NCBI RefSeq assembly: GCF_000744095.1
Contig: NZ_JQLI01000008.1
Span: forward strand, 2,108,001 to 2,172,000
Length of the DNA stretch: 64,000 nt
Direction: 5' to 3'
Origin: Cupriavidus necator A5-1
Lineage (GTDB): Bacteria; Pseudomonadota; Gammaproteobacteria; Burkholderiales; Burkholderiaceae
Shown: positions 1 to 9,330 of the stretch, in pieces
Position numbering within the stretch: the first letter of the stretch is position 1
Layout: every line of letters begins with the position of its first letter
The notes under the pieces: model-generated
What the model saw: only the letters and a program-made list of their open reading frames with translations
Database searches by the model: none
What the model was told of the DNA's origin: nothing
Program-made: the position numbers and the translations under genes

Positions 1-594
1 GCCTACCTGGTGCGCCGGATCTACCCCTTCAAGGCGGGCGAAGCCGTGCTGCTGCATGCAGCGGCAGGTGGTGTTGGCCTTATCGTTTCGCAATGGGCCA
101 AACTGCTGGGGCTGACGGTGATCGGCACGGTTTCTACCGATGCCAAGGCCGAAGTGGCGCGCGCCCACGGCTGCGATCACACGATCAACTACAGCCATGA
201 GGACGTGGCCAAGCGCGTGCGGGAACTGACGGACGGAGTGGGTGTGTCCGTGGTCTTCGACAGCGTGGGCAAGGCCACCTTCATGTCCTCGCTGGACTCC
301 CTCAAGCGCCGTGGCCTGATGGTCTGCGTGGGTACCGCCTCCGGCACAATCCCGCCGTTCGACCCGCAAATTCTGGCCCGCAAGGGCTCGGTGTACCTGA
401 CCCGCCCGGGCCTGGCCGACTATATCGCCGATCCTGCCGAAAAGGCGGAACTGGTCGATGAGCTGTTCGGCCACGTGGCGGCAGGCCGCATCCGCATCGA
501 GATCAATCAGCGCTATGCCTTGGAGGATGCGGTGCAGGCACATCGGGACCTGGAGGCTCGAAAGACCACGGGCTCGTCCATTTTCGTGATCTGA
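1..594 (+). CDS. NAD(P)H:quinone oxidoreductase (zinc-type MDR family), 3' part
   Basis: The reading frame is open from the first base, so the gene starts outside the window and only about 197 C-terminal residues are present. The nucleotide-binding glycine motif HAAAGGVG lies near residue 20 of the visible part, followed by VIGTVSTDAKAEVARAHG and DHTINY, the pattern of QOR-type medium-chain dehydrogenases. It ends with a normal C-terminus (HRDLEARKTTGSSIFVI) and TGA. The family reduces quinones with NADPH in the cytoplasm. No zinc ligands are visible, as expected for quinone reductases. The family call is firm; the substrate is unknown. Confidence 0.85.
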   Translation, partial: AYLVRRIYPFKAGEAVLLHAAAGGVGLIVSQWAKLLGLTVIGTVSTDAKAEVARAHGCDHTINYSHEDVAKRVRELTDGVGVSVVFDSVGKATFMSSLDSLKRRGLMVCVGTASGTIPPFDPQILARKGSVYLTRPGLADYIADPAEKAELVDELFGHVAAGRIRIEINQRYALEDAVQAHRDLEARKTTGSSIFVI

Positions 595-640
595 GGGTTC
601 CCCCTCCTGGGAAACTCGAGCCGTCCGGCTCGTTGGGTCC

Positions 641-907
641 GCAAGACGTAGCCCAGTGATTTGGCAGTCGGGTCAGGTTGTTCAAGACCCGCTGCCGCTG
701 GCGCTCATCGTTGTGCGCAGCGCCCGTATCCACATACGCCACGCCATCGCGCAGTGCGTCGTAGAAGAGCGGCGCGATCTCACGACCGGTGGCGGTAGCC
801 GTGGCGGTGTTGGCCCTGGCGTCGCCGATCCGCGTCGACAGCCGTCGACAAAAGCCTTTCAACGTGGAAGGATGGCACCGGGGCGAATCCGTCCGGTCCC
901 ATTTCAA
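641..907 (-). pseudogene. IS110-type transposase, C-terminal remnant
   Basis: The leftward frame reads RANTATATATGREIAPLFYDALRDG, then VDTGAAHNDERQRQRVLNNL. This has the layout of the C-terminus of the intact IS110 transposase at 39468-40820 (RANTAVAHKLARMVYFMLTRG, then VDQGQQRYEEQQRERS). Only about 85 residues remain, with no start and no catalytic N-terminal domain. It is a relic of an older insertion between the quinone reductase and the GST gene. Confidence 0.55.
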
Positions 908-1080
908 TGAGGCATTGGACTATTGCCCACTAGCGTAGCGAGCGTGCCCGTCGCCGGCCACCGCACGCCACGCATCTCTGCTATGCGCGCGACGAGGCCA
1001 TCTCGTCAGGGGCGTGGTGCGCCGGCGTTAGAATGTCGGTACGCTCCGCAGCTGGGCAATTTCAACGAAGGAACGTCACC

Positions 1081-1721
1081 ATGCTCAAGCTCTACGGCTT
1101 TTCGAAGGTCAACGCTGTCGCGCGCGGCCACACCCGCGACCTGCGCGTGCTGTGGGCGCTCGAAGAGATGCAACTGCCGTTCGAGCTGGCGGGCATGGAC
1201 CACCCCGCACACGACCTGAACACCGAAGCCTATCGCCGGCTCAGCCCTTCGAACAGATCCCGTCGATCGACGACGACGGGTTGGTGCTGTCCGAATCCGC
1301 CGCCATCCTCGTCTACCTGGCGAAGAAGTCTGGCCGCCTGATCCCCGGCGACCGCGCCGGCGAGGCGCAGGTGGTGCGCTGGTGCTTCGCCGCGATGTAC
1401 TCGGTCGAGCCGCCGCTGCTCAGCCTGCTGGTGCTCGACTGGACGGCGGATGGCAGCTGCGGCAAGCACCGCGAGTTCCTAATCGGCTGGGCGAATCGGG
1501 TGCTGACGAACCTGGAGCGCTGGTTCGCTGACCGCGACTTCGTCGCGACAAAGGGTTTCACCGTCGCCGACATCCTGATGGCGCACGTGCTCTCGGGCAT
1601 CAAGGACGAGGGATTGATCGGGCCGTATCCGGAAATCGCGTCGTATCGGGATCGGTGCCTGGCTCGGCCCGCGTGGAAGCGGACCATCGAGGCGTACTGC
1701 GCGCGGGTCGAGGCGGGATAG
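1081..1721 (+). pseudogene. glutathione S-transferase, single-base frameshift
   Basis: The ATG at 1081 follows an AAGGAA ribosome site. The first frame gives MLKLYGFSKVNAVARGHTRD and runs to LNTEAYRRLSP. The rest of the protein (FEQIPSIDDDG, LSESAAILVYLAKKSG) continues in the +1 frame to TAG at 1721. Restoring one C in the CCC run at 1245-1247 would join the two. The thioredoxin-fold half with the ESAAI glutathione-contact motif and an all-helical C-terminal half (FTVADILMAHVL) would give about 214 residues, the normal GST length. It could be a recent pseudogene or a base-calling error. Confidence 0.8.
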
Positions 1722-1864
1722 ATCGTCATCGTCGGCCAAGACGCGTCCAAAGCCACCTCCGCCGCAAAGCCCCAGCTTGCTGTGCCGACCGCGGTTCAAG
1801 TTCATCTGACTCTCGCGGCGTCCAACTCTCGACACTCCACCGTTGGCGCGGTGACCTCGCGACC

Positions 1865-1990
1865 GACTGGCTGTTCCGGCGACTCAAAGGCTACCGTCGG
1901 ATCTTCTCCCGCTTCGAAAAGCTCGACGCGATGTTCCTCGGCTTCCTCAGCTTCGTGCTGGTGGCCGACGGGCTTCGCGGTTTGTGTTAA
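1865..1990 (+). pseudogene. IS5-family transposase, C-terminal remnant
   Basis: The short frame WLFRRLKGYRRIFSRFEKLD followed by MFLGFLSFVLVADGLR and a TAA stop matches the conserved end of DDE transposases of the IS5 group. About 40 residues remain and no catalytic residues are present. The preceding 130 bases give no recognisable coding sequence. Confidence 0.6.
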
Positions 1991-1996
1991 CACGCC

Positions 1997-3235
1997 CTAT
2001 ATGATGACGGAATTGTTCACATCAGCGAGGGTCTGCGCGCCAAGCATAGCCATGTTTCGATCGACCTCATCGCGCAAGAGAGTTATGGCGTGGCGAACGC
2101 CTTCGGCTCCTCCAATGGCCGCAGCGTAAATAAAAGGCCGTCCCAGGAAGACAAAGCGGGCTCCCAGTGCCAACGCTTTCAGAACATCACCGCCTCGCCG
2201 GATACCGCTGTCCATCATGACGGTTGTCTTGTGGGCGACGCTTTCACAGATTTCCGGCAATACAGCAAGCGGTTCCACGGCACCGTCCAATTGGCGGCCA
2301 CCGTGATTCGAGACAATGATGCCGTCGGCGCCCAGGGCGACAGCGCGCTCGGCGTCGGACTTATGCAAAATGCCCTTTATGACCAAGTTGCCGCGCCATC
2401 TTTGCCGGATTCGTTCGATGTCCGTCCAATTCAGGTGATCACGCCCCGTCGTGTCGCGAATAGCTGAGGCCGACAAGATCGGTGCGCCGCGAGTCGCAAA
2501 GGAATTCTCAAAATGCGGCATCCCGCTCGAGAGGAGCGTTCTGGCGAAGGTCCCCGCCAGCCAACGCGGCCGGGACACGCCATCGAATGCCAACCGGACA
2601 GACGGTCGCAAAGGCAAAGAGAAGCCAGTACGGACGTTATTCTCCCGGTTGGCCCAAACGGGAATGTCAACCGTAAGGACAAGCGTGGCGAAACCGGCCG
2701 CTTCAATCCGCTCAATCAGCGCGTCCCGCCGGGTGGCGTCACCCGGCAGGTAGGCCTGAAACCACGTGCCTGGCGCCGCAGCGTGAATGGCCTCCATCGG
2801 GATCAAGGACGTGCCGCTCATGATTGCGGGTATCTGCTCTTCCCGCGCCGTCTGCGCCAGGACCACATCACCACGGTAAGCGGCAATCGCACTGATTCCG
2901 ACGGGCGCTATCCCAAAGGGAGAAGCATAACGTTGCCCGAAGATCTCGGTCGCTTGCGACCTTCCCGACACGTCGACAAGGACCTTGGGACGAAACTTGA
3001 CCTCGTCGAATGCCGTCCTGTTCACGGCTAGCGACTTTCCATCCTCCGCGGCGCCGGCAATATAGCCAAAGATCGGGCGCGGAAGCGCCCTCTTTGCGGC
3101 GACCTCAAAATCGGCAAGCGAGAGGATAGGGCGTAGTCGTCGATGAATCTGACGGTTTGCGCCATAGGCAGGCTTGGCAGGTATTCCAGCGCTCGGAGCG
3201 ACCTGGCTTTCTGTAACTTCTGTTCGAGATGTCAT
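1997..3235 (-). CDS. FMN-dependent alpha-hydroxy-acid dehydrogenase/oxidase
   Basis: 412 residues. The protein has the complete fold of the lactate/mandelate/glycolate oxidase family: FEVAAKRALPRPIFGYIAGAAEDG at the start, FQAYLPGD, LTVDIPVWANRENNVRTGF, LVIKGILHKSDAERAV, the SNHGGRQLDG loop with the catalytic histidine, and DSGIRRGGDVLKALALGA with FLGRPF for FMN phosphate. It oxidises an L-2-hydroxy acid to the 2-oxo acid. It lies 68 bp downstream of and co-oriented with the glutarate 2-hydroxylase gene, so L-2-hydroxyglutarate is the inferred substrate. In E. coli that step is done by the FAD enzyme LhgO, so this would be a replacement. The N-terminal 40 residues look poorly conserved. Confidence 0.88.
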   Translation of the reverse strand: MTSRTEVTESQVAPSAGIPAKPAYGANRQIHRRLRPILSLADFEVAAKRALPRPIFGYIAGAAEDGKSLAVNRTAFDEVKFRPKVLVDVSGRSQATEIFGQRYASPFGIAPVGISAIAAYRGDVVLAQTAREEQIPAIMSGTSLIPMEAIHAAAPGTWFQAYLPGDATRRDALIERIEAAGFATLVLTVDIPVWANRENNVRTGFSLPLRPSVRLAFDGVSRPRWLAGTFARTLLSSGMPHFENSFATRGAPILSASAIRDTTGRDHLNWTDIERIRQRWRGNLVIKGILHKSDAERAVALGADGIIVSNHGGRQLDGAVEPLAVLPEICESVAHKTTVMMDSGIRRGGDVLKALALGARFVFLGRPFIYAAAIGGAEGVRHAITLLRDEVDRNMAMLGAQTLADVNNSVII

Positions 3236-3303
3236 CTTGATTTGAAGAGTCTAACAGGGCCCAACCGCTGTGACTGCCAGCCGCGCCGGATCCCATTGAA
3301 CAA

Positions 3304-4233
3304 TCAGGCAAACATGCCGCGCTGGCGCATCAGTTCACGGAACAGCGCCTCATTCTTTTCGAACGGCGCTCGCCCGTGGACGTAGAAGTAGTTATTCAGG
3401 ACAACCAGATCGCCGACGGGCAGCGACACTTCCTTTGTCCCCGACGAGGCCTCCATGGAAGTCGACAGGGCGTTGAGAAATGCTGCCTCCTCGCGATTAC
3501 GCGGCTGTACAAACTGATCGATGAATGACATCGACAACCCAAACTCGCTCTGAAAAAAGACCGGGCGCTCGACCTTGTCGCTGACATTCTTGGATCCCGG
3601 CGCCTTGTAGAGGAAAGGCTGCGTTCCGAGACGGTGACTGACAAACTGGTTAAGCTCTTCCCAGTCGTCCAGATGCAGGAATCGGGACTCGCCGCCAATG
3701 GCATTCTGTTCTGCAAACTTCATCATCAACAGCCAGTCCGTCGCTTCGGTAACGAAGGTGCCATCGGTGTGCATCGTGAAGAGTCGATAGGCCTGGCGCA
3801 AATAGGAGTCGCTATTGTCCGTGTGCCTGACCACGAAGCGGGCATAGTAAGTGCCAGACATCGCATCGTGGTTGCTGGGGCCCAAGAGGTGCCCAATGGC
3901 AGTGCCGAAGCGAACGAAATCGTCGGCGTCCGCCGTCAGTCCCTGGAGTCCTACCGTGAAGCCACCGTGCTGCCGGTCCTTCACGATGCCGTTGATGGTT
4001 GTAGCGAAGTCCTCGCCGACATGCTTCGCAAGTGCGCTCGCGAGCTCGTAGCGCATGAAGGGAACATACTCGAGGCTCTGCACATCGACCTTGCGTACGT
4101 CATGCAGGAACCCAAGAAGGGCATCGTGCTCAGCGGTCACATGCAGGATGCGATGGTGATCAGGGTGGGCAGACAATTGGAAACGGGACTCGTCATTGCC
4201 GGCAAGCAATGCCGCAGGAAGCGGGGCATTCAT
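3304..4233 (-). CDS. csiD: glutarate 2-hydroxylase (CsiD/GlaH), Fe(II)/2-oxoglutarate dependent
   Basis: 309 residues against about 325 for E. coli CsiD. Family-specific stretches are AMSGTYYARFVV, NSDSYLRQAYRLF and FIDQFVQPRNREEAAFLN. The iron ligands are visible as H155-x-D157 (MHTDGTF) and H286 (YVHGR), with the 2-oxoglutarate-binding Arg in RELMRQRG near residue 303. The enzyme converts glutarate to L-2-hydroxyglutarate with succinate and CO2 as by-products, in lysine/glutarate catabolism. It is first in a two-gene leftward unit and divergent from a LysR gene. The adjacent hydroxy-acid dehydrogenase would return 2-oxoglutarate. No glaT- or gabD-like genes are nearby. Confidence 0.9.
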   Translation of the reverse strand: MNAPLPAALLAGNDESRFQLSAHPDHHRILHVTAEHDALLGFLHDVRKVDVQSLEYVPFMRYELASALAKHVGEDFATTINGIVKDRQHGGFTVGLQGLTADADDFVRFGTAIGHLLGPSNHDAMSGTYYARFVVRHTDNSDSYLRQAYRLFTMHTDGTFVTEATDWLLMMKFAEQNAIGGESRFLHLDDWEELNQFVSHRLGTQPFLYKAPGSKNVSDKVERPVFFQSEFGLSMSFIDQFVQPRNREEAAFLNALSTSMEASSGTKEVSLPVGDLVVLNNYFYVHGRAPFEKNEALFRELMRQRGMFA

Positions 4234-4335
4234 CGATAGTTCTCCGAGATGGTGTATGGCGCTATTTCATCCGGATTCCTTGATATGATCCAGAGATAAT
4301 GGTGTAATCTTTGTTCCGAAATTTGGATTAAATCG

Positions 4336-5241
4336 ATGATTGACGTTCGCCAGTTGCAGTGCTTCCTCGCCGTGGCGGAAGAACTTCACTTTGCGAAGGC
4401 GGCAGATCGCTTAGGTGTCGCCCAATCTGGGCTCAGCACCCAAATCCAACGCCTTGAACAGGATTTGGGGGTTACGCTTTTGAACCGGAACAAAAGGAAG
4501 CCGGTGTCACTTACCGATGCGGGGCACTTGTTCCATGCCGAGGCTGTCGCTGCCTTGCGGCATATTGAGCGAGCCGACCAGGTCGGACGCCTGGCTGCCA
4601 GAGGGTTGGCTGGCGTCATCCGTGTCGGCTATGTGGCATCGGGCGTAAGCAGCGGCCTGCTGTCGATGATGCTGAGCGAGTTTCGGAAGTCACACGAGAT
4701 GGTCCGGCTCGAAGTCATGCCAATGGAAACGCCGAGACAGCTCGAAGCGCTCAGCGATGGACAGATCGATGTGGGAATCGTCAGGCCCAGACGGCTCAAT
4801 CCGGCTGGCGTGATAACAAAAGTCGTGCAGACTGAGCGTTTGCTGGCTGCAATGGCAGGAAGCCATCCCCTTGCAAGCCGAGGGACGGTTCCAGCGCGCG
4901 CGCTGGCCGATCAATCGTTCATCGTGCCGCAGTTTGCAGAGGAGGAAGGATTCGGGTCTGCGTTATCCGCCCTGGGCAAAACCGGAGGGTTCACGCCTCA
5001 TCTGGAATATCGCGTCCAGGATTTCATCTCTGCAATTTGCCTGGCGTCCGCGGGATACGGAGTGGCCATCGTGCCGGAGTCCATGCAGAACTTCTCCCAG
5101 CCAGGTGTCATCTACAAACAGATCGCCGACTTTAGACTCTCAGTGCACCTGGCACTGGCTTACAGGCGTCGAGAAGTATCGCCAGCGGTACGAGCATTTG
5201 TGAAACTCGGAACTGAGACATTCAATGGCCGGGGATCCTAG
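4336..5241 (+). CDS. LysR-family transcriptional regulator of the csiD cluster
   Basis: 301 residues. The N-terminal winged helix-turn-helix reads VRQLQCFLAVAEELHFAKAADRLGVAQSGLS, followed by the linker helix and a two-lobed effector domain (VRPRRLNPAGVI, ASAGYGVAIVPESMQN). It is divergent from csiD with 102 bp between the starts, the usual arrangement of a LysR activator and its target. An imperfect dyad GATAATGGTGTAATC at about 4295 has T-N11-A-like spacing. The inducer is likely glutarate or a related acid, by context only. The start ATG at 4336 places the HTH at residues 5-35, as normal. Confidence 0.88.
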   Translation: MIDVRQLQCFLAVAEELHFAKAADRLGVAQSGLSTQIQRLEQDLGVTLLNRNKRKPVSLTDAGHLFHAEAVAALRHIERADQVGRLAARGLAGVIRVGYVASGVSSGLLSMMLSEFRKSHEMVRLEVMPMETPRQLEALSDGQIDVGIVRPRRLNPAGVITKVVQTERLLAAMAGSHPLASRGTVPARALADQSFIVPQFAEEEGFGSALSALGKTGGFTPHLEYRVQDFISAICLASAGYGVAIVPESMQNFSQPGVIYKQIADFRLSVHLALAYRRREVSPAVRAFVKLGTETFNGRGS

Positions 5242-5412
5242 ACCCGCCTTTTGATGCCGAAGGCTGGCCCCGTGAAGGTAAGCGTTCCGTTCTTCCGCCT
5301 CAAGCCGATCGACGGGATGCTGCATCGTCCCCGCGATGGAGGATCGTGGGGACGATGGATTGAGTGTCGACAGCAATTTGCCGACGGCGTCGCAGGGCGC
5401 AAAACGCCAGGG

Positions 5413-6732
5413 TCAGGTGCTCATGCCGAATCTGGCGACGCCAGTCGCCTTTTCCGCGACGTAGCACCACCTGCCAATGATGAACACGGTAAAAGGCAGA
5501 ACTGCCGCGAGCGGGAGCCAGCGCAAGGCGACCTCAAGACCAAACGCGTCCGCAACCATACCGGTGACAAGGGGGCCTGCGGCGAGGCCTAGAATATTGT
5601 TGAACAACGTCAGTGTGGCAAACACCGAGCCATGAATGGCTGGCGGTGTGGCCCCGGCAATAATCGCGCTACAGGTCCCGAACGAGCTGGCGAGGAAGAA
5701 CACCCCGGGCACGAGGAGCGCCAGTTGCAGATTGCCATGTGGCAAGCGGAACGCGATTGCAAGCAGCGTGCCTAACACAAGGCAATAGCCGATGGCCATG
5801 TTCCACCGCTTAAGCAACGAATGCCCGCTGATCCGATCGGTCATTACACCGCATATGAGTTGGCCCAGGCCGCTGACAAGGACAAGGCCGGCGGCCAGGA
5901 TGGCCGCCTCGCTGACAGGCATGCCCCAGTAGCGATTCAGGTAGCTGGGCAGCCATACAAAAAGAGTGCCCTGAACGAAGATCTGCAAGGCGCAGCCGAG
6001 GTACGCACAAAAGACGGAACGGGACGGAAACAAGCCAGAGAGTAGCGCACGCGGTGTCAGTTTCACATGCCCGTATGCCGGAGTTCCGTTCGCATCATCC
6101 GGTCGTGCACTTGCAAGCTTCTTTTCCGTGACCACGGCGCAATAGATGATCACCAGCACAAAGCCAATGATTGCCATCACACCCATCGACCAGCGCCAGC
6201 CGAAATGCGTCGCAATGATACCGGAAAGCGAAACACCGAGCACCGACCCAAATGCAGCTGCCGAGGTAAAACCGCCGGCAATGCTAGACCGCATATGCTT
6301 TGGGAAGATGCTCAGGAGCATAGCGAACCCGACACTTCCGTAGGCAGCCTCGCCGACACCAACGAAGAAGCGCGCGACAAACATCTCATGGTAGTTGCTG
6401 GCAATAGCGCACCCGAGCGTGGCAACACTCCACACTGCAGCCATCAGTGCAATGCTTTTGACACGTCCCCAGCGGTCCGCGATGATGGAGAATGGGAGGG
6501 TCATCACTCCGACCGTCAACGGCACTACGCTGCTGATCGAGCCGAGCTGCGTGTCGGTAATCTGCCACTGCTCTTTCAAGAGCGGAAACAAGGCATTGAT
6601 CGCTTGCCGTGACATGTAGTCAGACAGTAACAGGCAGAACATCAAGGCAAATACCACCCATGCGTAAGCTTTGGCACCGGTGGTAGCCGCAGCCGACTCA
6701 ACCGGCATCGCGTTACTCGTATACAGGGTCAA
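5413..6732 (-). CDS. MFS organic-acid transporter
   Basis: About 440 residues with twelve predicted hydrophobic segments. The motif A loop ADRWGRVKSIALM lies between segments 2 and 3 and a second loop MTDRISGHSLLKR between 8 and 9. The N-terminus resembles anion:cation symporters (YMSRQAINALFPLLKEQW). A strong GGAGGAG sits six bases before a TTG at 6732; the first ATG in frame is at 6708 without a ribosome site, so TTG is preferred. It converges on the LysR gene and may supply the substrate of the csiD/hydroxy-acid dehydrogenase pair. The substrate is unproven. Confidence 0.85.
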   Translation of the reverse strand: MTLYTSNAMPVESAAATTGAKAYAWVVFALMFCLLLSDYMSRQAINALFPLLKEQWQITDTQLGSISSVVPLTVGVMTLPFSIIADRWGRVKSIALMAAVWSVATLGCAIASNYHEMFVARFFVGVGEAAYGSVGFAMLLSIFPKHMRSSIAGGFTSAAAFGSVLGVSLSGIIATHFGWRWSMGVMAIIGFVLVIIYCAVVTEKKLASARPDDANGTPAYGHVKLTPRALLSGLFPSRSVFCAYLGCALQIFVQGTLFVWLPSYLNRYWGMPVSEAAILAAGLVLVSGLGQLICGVMTDRISGHSLLKRWNMAIGYCLVLGTLLAIAFRLPHGNLQLALLVPGVFFLASSFGTCSAIIAGATPPAIHGSVFATLTLFNNILGLAAGPLVTGMVADAFGLEVALRWLPLAAVLPFTVFIIGRWCYVAEKATGVARFGMST

Positions 6733-7582
6733 TTCTGTCTCCTCCAATGATTCTTGAAACTCATGACTAATAGTGGCGCCTGCTGTGAAGCAAGGTTTCA
6801 GGCTAGGTCTGGCAGTGGTTCCTGCTGGCCGTCAGCATCGTGAGATGCTGTCTTGTGTCGCCGTGCGGGCTTTGGAATTGGGTGCATATTCAAGCGTCTG
6901 GATGACTTGTGTGGTGACGTCGAAGTTAGCTCGTTTCGCCGCTCGATCGGAATCGGGTGTGAGGCGATGGTCGAGAATGTCATGGATCGCGGCGTGGGCC
7001 ATCGTCCCGATTTCGTCCCCCATCGGCGCACATTTGCGGCACAAGCATCAGGAGTTTGCTTGCGCAGACACGTCACAGATTGTGGCGTTGCGAGCAAGGT
7101 TGCATCACGTTCGACGAGACGATCCTCGATAAGAACTTCTCGCACCGGATCATCCTGCCTGGCGATATTTCCCGCTTTACCTTGCACGCCTTGAACTTGG
7201 CTTTTTATGACAGGGATTCGCTGACGCCGGAGGCGCTTGCATCACCAAAGGCGCCGGATTCAGCGCACATTGAGAGTCGGTTGTCAGCCGTAACGTTGAA
7301 CACGAGCGTCGCCGAAGCGGGGCCTTGCTGCGGTGGACCCTCAAGCCCTCAATCGCCGTGTGGCCGATACTGCGAGCAGGGTTTTCCCTCTGTTGGCGCC
7401 AATCGGCAACAACTTGTCGCGATCGGTCAAGCCGGTTGATGCGGGGCGCTCCGAGAATGGAGAAAAGGTGGATGTATCACCATTGGCGCGATAGGTCGCC
7501 ATGAGGGGGTGGTGCGCTGCCCTGAATGCCCATCAATAAATCTTTCTAAACACGCAAAGCGTAGCAATCAAAAGGTACGGAC
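6733..7582. other. gene-poor stretch between the MFS carrier and the Bug gene
   Basis: About 850 bases hold several overlapping open frames on both strands (for example + 7056-7439 and - 6798-7187). None shows a recognisable domain, a good ribosome site or consistent third-position GC. It probably contains the MFS promoter at its left end and decayed coding sequence further right. Confidence 0.4.
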
Positions 7583-8578
7583 ATGAAGAAGCAGACCAAT
7601 CACTTCTGGTGGCGCGGATACGCCTTGGCGATCGGTGTTGGTGTCGTCGGTGGGATGCCCGTGGCTCAGGCCCAGGAGGATTGGCCAAGCAAGCCGATCC
7701 GCCTTGTGGTGGGGGGGCCTGCCGGCGGCACCGCCGACGCATTGGCGCGGCTGCTGGCGGAAGGCCTGCAGAAGACATGGAGCAAGCCGGTTATCGTAGA
7801 AAACAAGCCCGGTGCCGCCGGGGCGCTGGCGATCAGCGATTTGCAGTCCACCGGCAGGGATGGTCATACCCTCCTGGTCATCCAGGGCGGCGTCGTGAGC
7901 GAGGCGCCATTGGCCTACAAGGTCAATTACAAGCCCTTTGCCGACCTGAAGCCCCTGGCCCAGGTCAGCCGCACGGGGTTGGTGCTGGTTGCCAACAAGG
8001 ATGTGCCTGTCTCCAACCTGAAGCAGTTGGTGGACTACGGCAAATCGCAAAAGGAAGGGCTGGTTTTCGCTTCTTACGCTGCGGGATTGAAGGGCCACAC
8101 CTCGGGTATACTGCTCGGGCAACTCACCCATGTGCAAATGAGGCATGTTGGCTACAAAGGCTCTCCTCCGGCATTGAACGACCTGATGGGCGGCCATGTG
8201 CCACTGATGTTCGATGGGGTGACGACCTCATTGCCGCTGATCAAGGCGGGAAAGATCAAAGCGATTGCGGTGGCCTATCCAAACCGAATTGCCGCATTGG
8301 CGGATGTGCCTACGTTCAAGGAACTCGGCTACCCGCAGTTGGCGGAAGCCGGCTGGTTCGCCGTGTGGTCCCGCCCGGATGTTGCTCCGGCAGTCCAGCA
8401 AAAAATCCGCGAGGCGACGCTGGCGTATTTCAAGCAACCCGCAGTGCAGAACCGCGTCAAGGATATGGGCATGGAGCAGGGGAATGCCGCCACCTCGGAA
8501 GAGATGATGGCGGACCTGAAGCAGGCATACCAGAAACAGGCCGCGCTGCTGAAGTCCATTAACTACCAGCCGGAATAA
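7583..8578 (+). CDS. Bug-family tripartite tricarboxylate transporter receptor
   Basis: 331 residues. A Sec signal peptide (hydrophobic segment to AQAQE near residue 32) precedes the Bug signature WPSKPIRLVVGGPAGGTADALARLL, ENKPGAAG near residue 74, HVGYKGSPPALNDLMGGHVPLMFDG and the C-terminal KSINYQPE. These periplasmic proteins bind small carboxylates and related acids. No membrane TctA/TctB partner is adjacent, which is common for the many orphan Bug genes of Burkholderiales. The start ATG has AAAGG upstream. The ligand cannot be told from sequence. Confidence 0.9.
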   Translation: MKKQTNHFWWRGYALAIGVGVVGGMPVAQAQEDWPSKPIRLVVGGPAGGTADALARLLAEGLQKTWSKPVIVENKPGAAGALAISDLQSTGRDGHTLLVIQGGVVSEAPLAYKVNYKPFADLKPLAQVSRTGLVLVANKDVPVSNLKQLVDYGKSQKEGLVFASYAAGLKGHTSGILLGQLTHVQMRHVGYKGSPPALNDLMGGHVPLMFDGVTTSLPLIKAGKIKAIAVAYPNRIAALADVPTFKELGYPQLAEAGWFAVWSRPDVAPAVQQKIREATLAYFKQPAVQNRVKDMGMEQGNAATSEEMMADLKQAYQKQAALLKSINYQPE

Positions 8579-8762
8579 CAAGAAGATACTTTGAGCGAAC
8601 TTGCCACGGCACCCCGGTGCTACGGCAGTCACCCGGCCGCGCAACTGGCTGGGCGGCTACCGTTGCGGCGCGTCCGTAAGGTAAGCATACAAAACGTGGT
8701 CATTGCGTCTGGGCGGGTCGACCGTAGGGGCCTTCGGCCGGTGGCACTCGGCCGTGGGTCGA

Positions 8763-9323
8763 TCACGAGAGTTCGCGAATGAACGCTTCCGCCCGCGGCC
8801 ACTCGCCATAGCCGGAAGCGGGATTCAGATGCCCGACCTCGCCGAGTTCGACGAAGCGGCTTCCCCACGCCTGCGCCAGTTCACGGGCGCGATCGAGACG
8901 CGCCAGAGGATCGTTGCTGCTTGCCGCAACGATGCTCGGAAACGGCAATTTGCAGCGAGGGATCGGCAGCCAGCCGTGGTCGCGCAATGTGTCGGTCGTC
9001 GGGTAGCCCGCGGGCATGGGCGTCTCGAGGTCCGCGGGTGCTGCGAGCAGTGCGCCGACGATGTTCCGTGTGACGCCTCGGGCCGCCCAATGGGCGATCA
9101 TCATCGCGCCTGCGCTGTGCGCCACGATGATGACCTGCCCCTCGATGTCGGCCAGAGCGCGATCGATCGCATCGACCCGGGCAGCGCAGCTCAGCTTGTC
9201 TTGCTCAAGCGGGGCGACTGAGACCACGCGAGGCAGCTTCGACGCAAGAAGGGTCTGCCAGTGTTCCGGCACATGGTCACGCAGGCCAGGGACGATGAGA
9301 ACGGTTGGTGTCGTAGAGGTCAT
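8763..9323 (-). CDS. RBBP9/YdeN-type alpha/beta hydrolase
   Basis: About 186 residues. The start TSTTPTVLIVPGLRDHVPEHWQ and the nucleophile elbow VIIVAHSAGAMMIAHWA identify the small serine hydrolase family (DUF1234/RBBP9). An acid (SSNDPLARLDRAREL) and the final histidine (ELGEVGHLNPASGYGEWP) complete the triad, with the WP typical of this family. An upstream frame extension to 9347 would overlap the dioxygenase stop; the internal ATG at 9323 is preferred. It lies 7 bp downstream of the TauD-like gene and is probably cotranscribed. The physiological ester or amide substrate is unknown. Confidence 0.85.
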   Translation of the reverse strand: MTSTTPTVLIVPGLRDHVPEHWQTLLASKLPRVVSVAPLEQDKLSCAARVDAIDRALADIEGQVIIVAHSAGAMMIAHWAARGVTRNIVGALLAAPADLETPMPAGYPTTDTLRDHGWLPIPRCKLPFPSIVAASSNDPLARLDRARELAQAWGSRFVELGEVGHLNPASGYGEWPRAEAFIRELS

Positions 9324-9330
9324 GTCCACC

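Noticed and set aside
7609..8562. 317-residue plus-strand frame inside the Bug gene
   Set aside because: It is a +2 shadow of the Bug coding sequence in high-GC DNA; the Bug frame has the signal peptide and family motifs.
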